12,067 bases of DNA from Parcubacteria group bacterium CG1_02_39_15. GTDB lineage: Bacteria > Patescibacteriota > Minisyncoccia > Minisyncoccales > Paceibacteraceae. The stretch is from positions 1 to 12,067 of the forward strand of contig MNWE01000012.1 in NCBI GenBank assembly GCA_001872265.1, in the 5' to 3' direction. Position numbers and translations under genes: made by a program. Below, piece by piece: positions 5,185-11,687 of the stretch (position 1 is its first letter; each line of letters opens with the position of its first letter). The notes beneath the pieces were generated by a model. It saw nothing but the letters and a program-made list of their open reading frames with translations. It was not told the origin of the DNA and made no database searches.

Positions 5185-6255
5185 TCAACGAATAAGCATT
5201 TTGAGCTCGACCGGGTTGAGAGAATAAGTCAGAGCATTCTCTAAGGAAATCTCTTTTCTTTTTACCAAATCCGCCAAAGCCCTGTTTAAAGAAATCATTC
5301 CTTTCTCAGCTGAAGTCTCGATCACCAAAGGAAGCTCATGAATTTTATTCTCTCTGATTAGATTGGCGACGGCCGGACTAGCCATCATTACCTCGCAGGC
5401 AGGTATTAATCCCCCCCTAATCCTGGGAACAAGCCGTTGAGAAACTACTCCTAAAAGAGAACCTGATAATTGGGCTCTAATTTGATCTTGCTGGGCCGAA
5501 GGAAAAGAATCGACAATCCGATGGATGGTTTGAGAAGCTGAGTTTGTGTGCAGAGTGGCAAAGACCAAATGCCCGGTTTCAGCTGCCGTGATAGCCGTGC
5601 CCATGGTTTCCGGATCCCTCATCTCTCCCACCATAATAACATCGGGGTCTTGGCGAAAAGTAGACCTTAACGCCCTGGCGAAAGAAAGGGTGTCTTGATA
5701 AACCTCTCTTTGGTCAATAATAGCCCTATCATCTCTAAAAACGTACTCAATAGGGTCTTCGATAGTAATGATATGGTCGGTCCGGTTGTGGTTTATTTCG
5801 TCTATCAACGCCGCCAGTGTTGTGGATTTTCCGTGAGAGGATGGACCAGTCATTAAAACAAAGCCCTGCGAGGGCGTAGTAAACTCATGCAAGACTGGGG
5901 GAAGATTAAGCTCATCAATGGTTCTAATTTTGGCCGGGATTAAACGCAAAGCGCAGGAGATTTCTCCGCTTTGAAAAAAAATATTGACTCGGAAGCGGGC
6001 TTCTTTTTCAATAAAGTTATAAGAAAAATCAACTTCTTTTTGAGCCAAAAATCGGGCTTTTTGGTCATCTTGCATTAAGGCACCAGATAAGTTTTTTAAA
6101 TCTTCTGAAGAGAGTTTTTTTTGTTTCACCAAGGGGATCAATCTGCCGGTTAAACGAATAATCGGCGGGTGATCAACGCATAAGTGCAAGTCTGAAGCCT
6201 GTTCTTGGCAGGTTATGGTTAATAAGTCTTTTAATTGTTTCTGATAGTTGTTCAT
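5185..6255 (-). CDS. pilT: Type IV pilus retraction ATPase PilT
   Basis: Hexameric cytoplasmic motor that drives pilin removal and pilus retraction. The 356-residue length fits the family. The N-terminal PAS-like part (SDLHLCVDHPPIIRLTGRL, about 21-39) leads into the RecA-like core: Walker A GPSSHGKS at 137-144, Asp box TIEDPIEYVF near 164-173, Walker B DPDVIMVGE at 203-211 and His box TGHLVFATLHT near 227-237. The C-terminal 'NLIRENKIHELPLVIET' corresponds to the AIRE-like region typical of PilT rather than PilB, and the CxxC zinc site of PilB is absent. Walker A keeps the essential G, GK and S but has S-S-H where G-P-T-G-S is usual. It stops with TGA. Confidence 0.95.
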   Translation of the reverse strand: MNNYQKQLKDLLTITCQEQASDLHLCVDHPPIIRLTGRLIPLVKQKKLSSEDLKNLSGALMQDDQKARFLAQKEVDFSYNFIEKEARFRVNIFFQSGEISCALRLIPAKIRTIDELNLPPVLHEFTTPSQGFVLMTGPSSHGKSTTLAALIDEINHNRTDHIITIEDPIEYVFRDDRAIIDQREVYQDTLSFARALRSTFRQDPDVIMVGEMRDPETMGTAITAAETGHLVFATLHTNSASQTIHRIVDSFPSAQQDQIRAQLSGSLLGVVSQRLVPRIRGGLIPACEVMMASPAVANLIRENKIHELPLVIETSAEKGMISLNRALADLVKRKEISLENALTYSLNPVELKMLIR

Positions 6256-6290
6256 AAAGTTTAGGGGTTAGAGTTTAGGGTTTAAGATTC
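6256..6290. repeat. Telomere-like CCCTAAA heptamer tract at cheY-pilT junction
   Basis: Read on the minus strand, this short junction is made of degenerate AAACCCTAAA / CTCTAA / CCCCTAAA units. The first part encodes the last residues of the receiver protein (LNLKP) and its stop; the rest is the pilT leader, with no Shine-Dalgarno site. It is short and imperfect, so chance composition is possible. Confidence 0.55.
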
Positions 6291-6649
6291 AAGGTTTGTC
6301 TTATTTCTTCCACCACCTGGCTTGGCGTGTAGTGGGCTTTAATTAAGTACTTTTTCGCTCCCAGCTTAATTCCTTTTTCCACTTCGCTTTTTTGGCCAAG
6401 ATTGGAAAGGATGACTACCGGCACGGCTTTTAATTTTTTTTCGGCTTTAATTTCTTTAAGAATCTCCCAGCCATCAACTTGGGGAAGCACAATGTCTAAA
6501 ACTATTAACGAGGGAGGGTTTTCTTTCGCCTTTCTTACTCCCTCTTCGCCGTCAGCAGCCACCTCAACCGAAAAGCCTGACTCCTTAAGCTTGGTGGCAT
6601 AAATATCAATTAAAAATGGATCGTCTTCAACCAATAAAATAGATTTCAT
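6275..6649 (-). CDS. Stand-alone CheY-like response regulator receiver
   Basis: A 124-residue single-domain receiver. Visible: the acidic pair D9/D10 (LLVEDDP), phospho-acceptor D52 (IVLDIVLP), S82 in place of the usual Thr/Ser (VILSNLG) and K104 (YLIKA), so all catalytic positions are present and it should accept a phosphoryl group. It has no output domain, so it must act by protein contact. It sits between the extension ATPase and the retraction ATPase genes, with 9 bp to pilB and 19 bp to pilT. This suggests it tunes the motors or the pilus polarity, as PilG/PilH-type receivers do in other bacteria; that role is inference. The cognate kinase is not in view. Confidence 0.93.
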   Translation of the reverse strand: MKSILLVEDDPFLIDIYATKLKESGFSVEVAADGEEGVRKAKENPPSLIVLDIVLPQVDGWEILKEIKAEKKLKAVPVVILSNLGQKSEVEKGIKLGAKKYLIKAHYTPSQVVEEIRQTLNLKP

Positions 6650-6658
6650 ATATATTTA

Positions 6659-8386
6659 TTAGTATTGTTCTTCGGTTATTCTCAAGACTTCCTCAATAGT
6701 GGTAATCCCGTTGATTACCTTAATAATGCCGTCTTGTTTTAAGGTGGTCATGCCTTGGCGCTTTGCTTCTTCAGCTAAGCTCTCCATGGTGGGCACTCCT
6801 AAAATTATATCAGCTAAAGCGTCGGTCATTTCCATAACTTCAAAAATGCCAATCCGGCCGCTAAAGCCTTCTTCGCCGCATTTTTTGCAACCAACCGGAG
6901 CCCAAATGGTTAAGGGCTTTGGGATTTTAATGTCTTTTTTTACTTGAGCAGGGAGGTTTTCAACCTCTTTTAAAATTAAATCTCTAATTTCTTTTTTGGG
7001 CTTTATTTTCTTTTTGCACTCATCGCACAGCCTTCTTATCAGTCTCTGAGCAATAATACAGGTTAAGGTGGGAGAAAGTAAGTAGGGTTTTACTCCCAAA
7101 TCAATCAAGCGGGGAACGGCCCCTAAGGCGTCTGAAGTGTGAAGAGTGGATAAAACAAGGTGGCCAGTTAAAGCGGCGTGGATAGCCAAGGCAGCCGTTG
7201 CCTCATCTCTAATTTCACCCACCATAACGATATCGGGATCTTGACGAAGAACGTGGCGCAGCCCGACGGGGAAATCATAACCAATTTCTGGCCTAACCTG
7301 CGATTGATTAACTCCTTCAATAAAATACTCAACTGGATCTTCCAGGGTAACGATATTTCTTTCCTCTTTGTTAAGGAGGTTTAATATGGCATAAAGAGTG
7401 GTGGTTTTACCGCAGCCAGTAGGACCGCAAGATAAAAGAAGCCCGTAGGGCTTTTTGATGGCTCTTGAGGCCACCTGATAATTTCTTTCCTCTAAGCCCA
7501 GCTCTTCAAATTTTTTCATCCCAACCGTCGGGTCTAAAACTCTTATTGCTACTTTTTCTCCCAGGGTGGTGGGAAAAGTAGAAACTCGGAAGTCAATGTC
7601 TTTATTGTCAATTTTAGTTGAAAATCTGCCATCTTGGGGGGTTCTCGTTTCGTCTATTTTTAAATTAGAAAGGATTTTAATCCTGGCAACTACGGCAGGA
7701 TGAACTCTCATTGGCAAAAAAATTGATGAGTGCAAAAACCCCAGCAATCTAAAACGGATCCTTAATCTTGTTCGGGTAGGCTCAATGTGGATATCAGATG
7801 CTCCCCCTTCCACCGCATGCCGCAAAACCACAGCAACAATTTTAGTGATAGGAGCTTCTTCGGCTAACCTTTCAAATTCGGCGGCAGTCCGGGGAAACCG
7901 GACTTTCTCCGTCTTTAATTCGGTTTCTAATTCTTCTAAGGCTCTGCCCACTTCCTTTTTTAAAGTGCGGTATTGTTTTAAGAGGTTATTAAAAGCGGTC
8001 GGAGCGATAAGACAAACTTGGAAATTGAAATTCTGTTGGCGGGCAAAAAACTTTAAGGCTTCTTGAGCTTTTAAATCTTCGGGGTAAACCATGCCTACTT
8101 CTAGCAGGTTTTCTTTGCGCCCTAAAGGAATCATTTGATAATACTTGGCGGTTTCTTCGGGGATCAATTCTAAAATCTCCAGAGGAACATCTTGAACTGC
8201 CACCTCTTTTAAGGGTATTTTTAAAATCTCGCTTTTTAATTGGAACAAAACATCTTCGGGGACAACCCCCTTTTCCAAAATAACCTCTTCATCTTTCTTC
8301 CCGCTTTCTTTAGCTTCGAAAGACAGAGAGGTGGCTTTCTCCTTGTTTATTGCTCCTTTTTTGAATAATTCATCAATTAAACTCAT
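6659..8386 (-). CDS. pilB: Type IV pilus extension ATPase PilB (GspE family)
   Basis: Cytoplasmic hexameric motor for pilus assembly. From the ATG at 8386 it has 575 residues: an N-terminal GspE/MshEN-like domain (about 30-140) and a linker with coiled-coil tendency (about 140-160). The ATPase core has 'GASDIHIEP' near 195-203, Walker A GPTGCGKTT at 321-329, Asp box LEDPVEYF near 348-355, Walker B DPDIVMVGE at 383-391 and His box TGHLVLSTLHT near 407-417. The four zinc cysteines C454, C457, C500 and C503 are typical of PilB/GspE and absent from PilT. The frame extends 23 codons upstream, but that part overlaps the PilP-like gene and lacks the family start; the ATG at 8386 lies one base after that gene's stop. 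Confidence 0.95.
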   Translation of the reverse strand: MSLIDELFKKGAINKEKATSLSFEAKESGKKDEEVILEKGVVPEDVLFQLKSEILKIPLKEVAVQDVPLEILELIPEETAKYYQMIPLGRKENLLEVGMVYPEDLKAQEALKFFARQQNFNFQVCLIAPTAFNNLLKQYRTLKKEVGRALEELETELKTEKVRFPRTAAEFERLAEEAPITKIVAVVLRHAVEGGASDIHIEPTRTRLRIRFRLLGFLHSSIFLPMRVHPAVVARIKILSNLKIDETRTPQDGRFSTKIDNKDIDFRVSTFPTTLGEKVAIRVLDPTVGMKKFEELGLEERNYQVASRAIKKPYGLLLSCGPTGCGKTTTLYAILNLLNKEERNIVTLEDPVEYFIEGVNQSQVRPEIGYDFPVGLRHVLRQDPDIVMVGEIRDEATAALAIHAALTGHLVLSTLHTSDALGAVPRLIDLGVKPYLLSPTLTCIIAQRLIRRLCDECKKKIKPKKEIRDLILKEVENLPAQVKKDIKIPKPLTIWAPVGCKKCGEEGFSGRIGIFEVMEMTDALADIILGVPTMESLAEEAKRQGMTTLKQDGIIKVINGITTIEEVLRITEEQY

Positions 8387-8387
8387 C

Positions 8388-8669
8388 TTATTTAAAATAA
8401 GGAATAAAAGGGTTTTCTCTGCCAATTTCTCCCTCGAGGGGCGGAGTTTTTTCAAAAATTTGAAATTCTTCCATTACCGGATTTTCTAAAGTTTGGAAGT
8501 TTATCTGAACTTCCTGAAACATTTTTGGGATTATTTCCGGCGGAACAGTAGTCGGCTTTTTAGCAAAAAAACCTCGCCAAATAATAACGGCGGTGATTAG
8601 AATTATGCCTACCAAGATCGGTATTAGCGACTTTAACCTTTTTCTTTTTTCGAGGAAAGTAATAGCCAT
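8388..8669 (-). CDS. Small single-pass membrane protein, PilP-like position
   Basis: A 93-residue protein with a short basic cytoplasmic start (MAITFLEKRKRLK), one membrane helix about residues 14-33 and an extracytoplasmic tail. The tail ends in 'GEIGRENPFIPYF', resembling the GR-x-[DN]PF segment found in PilP/GspC-type pilus alignment proteins. Order after pilM, pilN and pilO matches the slot of pilP. It lacks a lipoprotein box and the C-terminal beta domain that contacts the secretin, which fits a cell without a PilQ partner. Translation start is supported by a strong AGGGGGA site (8677-8683) overlapping the pilO stop. The PilP relation is inferred from position and one motif. Confidence 0.8.
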   Translation of the reverse strand: MAITFLEKRKRLKSLIPILVGIILITAVIIWRGFFAKKPTTVPPEIIPKMFQEVQINFQTLENPVMEEFQIFEKTPPLEGEIGRENPFIPYFK

Positions 8670-8676
8670 GGTATAA

Positions 8677-8683
8677 TCCCCCT
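8677..8683 (-). promoter_or_regulatory. Strong Shine-Dalgarno site overlapping pilO stop
   Basis: Minus-strand AGGGGGA lies about 7 nt before the ATG of the PilP-like gene, and its first bases are shared with the pilO TAG stop. It is the clearest ribosome binding site in the window; most other genes here have none. It suggests coupling or a need for efficient re-initiation. Confidence 0.7.
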
Positions 8684-9218
8684 ATAAAGAATGGACTTTT
8701 ACTCTAATTTTGGCACCAATTTCTTCTGTCTCCTGAGTAGAAAAAGTAATTAATTCTACTTCAATAAATCTGGATGATTTTTCTAAAAGGGAAAGGAAAT
8801 TTTTAAAAGCGGGGTAGGAGCCGCCGAGGACTAAATTAAGATAGGTATCTTTAAGCGGGGTGCTTTTGCTAGCGGCTTTTTGAGCTTCAGTAATGCCGAC
8901 TGGAGTAACAACATCTAAGCCCTTCAAAACTAAACCAGATTGAGAAACTGATTGCTGAACAAAATCAAAAAGGGTGGGCAATTCCGGGGTATCAGGGATG
9001 GCCGATTCAACTTTAGCAAGAGGAGTTTGGTATTCTTCGAGTCTTTGAGAAAGCTGGCGGAGACTGGCAAAATAGGCCTCTTTTGACTGGAGTTCGGCTC
9101 TTCTTTCTTGGATCTCTTTCCGCAGGAAAGTCAATTCGCCATTTTTTGGCACGACAAAAAACACTCCCCAAACAAGAGCCAAGAAAAGTGAAATAAAAAT
9201 AATGACTAAACGATTCAT
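8682..9218 (-). CDS. pilO: Type IV pilus alignment protein PilO
   Basis: Bitopic inner-membrane protein of 178 residues: membrane helix near 4-24, coiled-coil segment about 28-65 (LTFLRKEIQERRAELQSKEA), then a ferredoxin-like globular domain outside the membrane. The pattern 'GLVLKGLDVVTP' and, further on, 'LGGSYPAFKNFLSLLEKSSRFIEVELITF' is the PilO signature, the second repeat-like beta-alpha-beta unit. It works as a heterodimer with PilN around the platform and motor. Its ATG overlaps the pilN TGA as ATGA, giving tight coupling and equal production of the two partners. Confidence 0.9.
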   Translation of the reverse strand: MNRLVIIFISLFLALVWGVFFVVPKNGELTFLRKEIQERRAELQSKEAYFASLRQLSQRLEEYQTPLAKVESAIPDTPELPTLFDFVQQSVSQSGLVLKGLDVVTPVGITEAQKAASKSTPLKDTYLNLVLGGSYPAFKNFLSLLEKSSRFIEVELITFSTQETEEIGAKIRVKVHSL

Positions 9219-9739
9219 TTTTTAAATAGTTGGGGGTTAAGAGAAAACTTGATTGTAAAATTAATCGCCCCTTTTCTGCCAATTGAAATCTCAGACAAGT
9301 TTAGGTTGTTTATTTCTGGCTTGTCTTTAAGAATAAGAAGTTGCTGGCCGAGAGCGGAAAAGTTTTCGGCCTCGCCCAACAGGGCAGCTGTGCCGCCGAG
9401 AGAATCCAAATTAAGTTGGGAGAATTGAATTTTGGGATGACAGACGCTTTCTAAAAAAGCGAAGAAATTGGTAGTAAAGAGGTGATTTGCCATCAACTCT
9501 GACAGAGCAGTAATTTTTTTCTGATAACTAAAGATCCCCTGCTCTAAAGATGTTTCCTCGGCGGTTCTTTCTTGAGCTAAGGTCTCGTCTAATTCTTCCA
9601 GGTTTTTTGAGAAAGTGTTAACAAAGTGGTCTAAAACAAAATAGGAGATAAAGGCAACAACAAGAATAACTATTGATGAATAAAATAGAAGAGTTTGCCA
9701 GGGGGGCAATTTTCGAGGGGCCTTAGGAATAATTTCCAT
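9215..9739 (-). CDS. pilN: Type IV pilus alignment protein PilN
   Basis: A 174-residue bitopic protein with a short cytoplasmic start (MEIIPKAPRKLPPWQ), a membrane helix about 17-38, a helical stretch about 40-85 and a small C-terminal alpha/beta domain (SQLNLDSLGGTAALLGEAE, then a beta-rich end). In other systems the N-terminal tail of PilN docks in a groove of PilM. The usual INLLP-like docking motif is not obvious; 'EIIPKAP' is the likely equivalent. Order directly after pilM and coupling to pilO support the call more than sequence similarity, which is weak in this family. Confidence 0.85.
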   Translation of the reverse strand: MEIIPKAPRKLPPWQTLLFYSSIVILVVAFISYFVLDHFVNTFSKNLEELDETLAQERTAEETSLEQGIFSYQKKITALSELMANHLFTTNFFAFLESVCHPKIQFSQLNLDSLGGTAALLGEAENFSALGQQLLILKDKPEINNLNLSEISIGRKGAINFTIKFSLNPQLFKK

Positions 9740-9751
9740 AATACAGTGGGG

Positions 9752-10861
9752 TTATTGTTCCAATCCTCTCTGGGCCATGCCTACGGCAATGGCATAGGCA
9801 GGTCCCATTTTTTTTATTTCTTCTTCAAGAATTGGAGTATAAAAAATTTTGTAAAAAGGGTTGGCGATTTCCACTTCTTTTTTAAGATAGCTTTGAAAAT
9901 ATTCTTTTAATCCGGGAATGAGAGCTGTTCCTCCAGCTATGATATATTTTTGGACTTCCTTTCCTTCTGTTTGGTAAAGATTCCGAGTGATATTTTCTAT
10001 CTCTCTTAAGATTATATCAACTAAGGGAAGCAAGATTTCTCTAATAGTTTTGGTCTCCGAAGGAATGGCGGCCGTAGTCCGAGGAAGAGGAACGTCTCGA
10101 AGCCCGTATTTTTCCTTTAACTCTTTGGCTGTTTTATAGTTAATAGACAGGCTTTTGGCAACTTGCTCGGTTAATTCGTTTCCAGAAGTGTCAAAGCTGT
10201 GGGACTTTTTCAGACCCCTTTTTTCAATAATACTGCAGGTGGTGCTTTGAGCTCCAATATCTATCAAGCTAACTGTTCGCTTATCGTCATTAAGGATTAA
10301 AGACCTCACCAGGCCGAAAACCTCAGCCTCTAAAGCCAGGAGTTCCAGATTCGCAATTTGGGCAATTTCTCGGTATTGATTAATAACCTCATTGGGCACG
10401 GCCACCAAGAGAACTTTCAAAGAAGAACCCTTGTGGTTTGAAAGTTGGCCCTCGATTATTTCCCAATCGATGGTGACTTCAGCTAAGGGAAGAGGAATAT
10501 GACGCCGAGCTTCGTAAATTACCGCCTGAGAAATTTCTTCTTTGGTCATTGACGGCAATTCAAAATTAGTAAAAAAACTAGAAAAATCGGGTATAGAAAA
10601 AATAGCTTGACGAGTTTTCATTTTAGCTTCCTCCATGACCGCTTTAAGGGCCCGGGCAATATCTCTGGAAGAAAGCAAAAGAGTATTTTTTTCAAAGGTC
10701 CTGAAGGGCTTTTCATAAAGGACCGAGGCGGCTATCTCGCCATAGTTTTCTAATTTTTCTCTCCCCCGAAAGCTGCTTAGCTCTATAATCTTGATGGAAG
10801 AAGTCCCAATGTCTATTCCCAAAGATTTTTTGGGCAGTATTTTAAGTGACGTCCATAACAT
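9752..10861 (-). CDS. pilM: Type IV pilus assembly actin-like ATPase PilM
   Basis: Cytoplasmic FtsA/actin-like protein that binds PilN and links the motors to the membrane complex. The 369 residues show the three nucleotide-site motifs: phosphate 1 GIDIGTSSIK at 15-24, phosphate 2 LIDIGAQSTT near 199-208 and adenosine motif IIAGGTALIPG near 307-317. Length matches the family. It begins the long pilus unit and diverges from comF. A GAGAG purine run a few bases before the ATG at 10861 and a perfect TATAAT (10882-10887) upstream support this start; a near-consensus -35 is not seen. Confidence 0.95.
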   Translation of the reverse strand: MLWTSLKILPKKSLGIDIGTSSIKIIELSSFRGREKLENYGEIAASVLYEKPFRTFEKNTLLLSSRDIARALKAVMEEAKMKTRQAIFSIPDFSSFFTNFELPSMTKEEISQAVIYEARRHIPLPLAEVTIDWEIIEGQLSNHKGSSLKVLLVAVPNEVINQYREIAQIANLELLALEAEVFGLVRSLILNDDKRTVSLIDIGAQSTTCSIIEKRGLKKSHSFDTSGNELTEQVAKSLSINYKTAKELKEKYGLRDVPLPRTTAAIPSETKTIREILLPLVDIILREIENITRNLYQTEGKEVQKYIIAGGTALIPGLKEYFQSYLKKEVEIANPFYKIFYTPILEEEIKKMGPAYAIAVGMAQRGLEQ

Positions 10862-10881
10862 ACGGCTCTCTTTATTTTATC

Positions 10882-10887
10882 ATTATA
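10882..10887 (-). promoter_or_regulatory. -10 box of the pilM operon promoter
   Basis: Minus-strand TATAAT, with about 20 nt to the pilM ATG and a short leader containing a purine run. At 17-nt spacing the -35 area reads TTAATT, a poor match, so an activator or an extended -10 element may be needed. The box overlaps the left part of the palindrome cluster, so a factor bound there would cover the promoter. Confidence 0.55.
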
Positions 10888-10908
10888 CAATTGTATCATG
10901 ATACAATT
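10885..10908. promoter_or_regulatory. Overlapping palindromes, candidate operator between pilM and comF
   Basis: A perfect 20-bp palindrome, AATTGTATCATGATACAATT (10889-10908), overlaps a perfect 12-bp palindrome, ATACAATTGTAT (10885-10896). Together they make three half-sites TTGTAT/ATACAA. The cluster sits in a 56-bp divergent gap and overlaps the pilM -10 box, as expected for a dimeric repressor site controlling one or both directions. The regulator is unknown. Confidence 0.6.
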
Positions 10909-10917
10909 AAAAATGGT

Positions 10918-11574
10918 ATGTGGAAAAGGATTAAAAACTTTCTCATTAACCTTCTCTTTCCCAAATATTGCCTCGGCTGCCAAAGAGAGGGCGATTATCT
11001 GTGCGAAGATTGTCAGGCGACCTTAGAAATTTCAAGCATCCACCAAAAAGCAGATTTAGAGGAGCTTTCTGATTTGTATTTTGCGGCAGACTATCAAAAG
11101 CCCTTAATTCAAAACGTAATCCAGCAGTTTAAATACGAGCCTTTTATTAAAGAACTGGCGAAATCTCTTTCTTCTTTAATAATAGAACACTTTCAATTGC
11201 TCGACAATAAACCCGACTTCACTGATTTTATTTTAATTCCTGCCCCCTTGGCAAAAAGGAGGCAAAGGTGGCGAGGATTTAATCAGGCTGAAGAAATTAG
11301 CCTTAATTTAGCTGAATTTTGGAAGATTCCTCTATTGAATGGAGCTTTGTTCAAAATCAAAAACACCTTGCCTCAAGTAGAGCTTTCTGACGAAGAGAGA
11401 AAAGAGAATATAAAAGGGGCTTTTATTTGTAAAAGCCCGGAGAAAATAAAGGGGAAAAAGATTCTTCTGGTTGATGACGTTTTTACTACCGGCTCTACCA
11501 TGACTGAGTGCGCCCGAATCTTGAAAGTGTCTGGCGCCAGGGAAATTATCGGAATTGTGGTGGCTCGAGGATAA
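10918..11574 (+). CDS. comF: ComF family phosphoribosyltransferase-like competence protein
   Basis: A 218-residue protein from the ATG at 10918. The N-terminal zinc finger C18-x2-C21 and C29-x2-C32 (YCLGCQREGDYLCEDC) is followed by a type I PRTase-like domain with 'RRQRWRGFNQAEEI' near 114-127 and the PRPP loop VDDVFTTGST near 185-194. In competent bacteria ComF helps handle incoming single-stranded DNA inside the cell. The frame continues 24 codons upstream into the pilM start, but that part is unlike the family, whereas the chosen ATG gives the common start (MWKRIKNFLINLLFPKYC). No Shine-Dalgarno site is visible and the leader would be short. Divergence from the pilus operon suggests shared control. 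Confidence 0.92.
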   Translation: MWKRIKNFLINLLFPKYCLGCQREGDYLCEDCQATLEISSIHQKADLEELSDLYFAADYQKPLIQNVIQQFKYEPFIKELAKSLSSLIIEHFQLLDNKPDFTDFILIPAPLAKRRQRWRGFNQAEEISLNLAEFWKIPLLNGALFKIKNTLPQVELSDEERKENIKGAFICKSPEKIKGKKILLVDDVFTTGSTMTECARILKVSGAREIIGIVVARG

Positions 11575-11581
11575 ACAAAGG

Positions 11582-11668
11582 CGGTGGGGGTGAGATTCGA
11601 ACTCACGATACCATTGCTGGTATAGCAGTTTTCAAAACTGCCCGATTCAACCACTCTCGCACCCCACC
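11582..11668 (-). tRNA. tRNA-Ser(UGA)
   Basis: The minus strand folds into a full class II tRNA: acceptor GGTGGGG/CCCCACC, anticodon arm GCAGT-TTTGAAA-ACTGC with anticodon TGA, a long variable arm (TACCA-GCAA-TGGTA) as expected for serine, and T arm GTGAG-TTCGAAT-CTCAC. The discriminator base is G. The genome does not encode the full CCA end (CCT follows), so a CCA-adding enzyme is required. It decodes UCN codons. It lies convergent with comF, whose stop is 7 bp from the tRNA 3' end, and 19 bp after the upstream gene's stop. Confidence 0.96.
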
Positions 11669-11687
11669 AAAAAGCACGATTACAGTA

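Noticed and set aside
8387..8455. N-terminal extension of pilB by 23 residues
   Set aside because: It overlaps the PilP-like coding region, reads as a basic/hydrophobic stretch unlike the GspE family start, and the ATG at 8386 sits one base after the upstream stop.
9013..9282. Minus-strand 89-codon frame across the pilN-pilO junction
   Set aside because: It is out of frame with both genes, which overlap by ATGA and have family motifs.
10846..10917. N-terminal extension of comF by 24 residues
   Set aside because: It overlaps the pilM start and the promoter palindromes and has no family similarity; the ATG at 10918 gives the usual ComF beginning.
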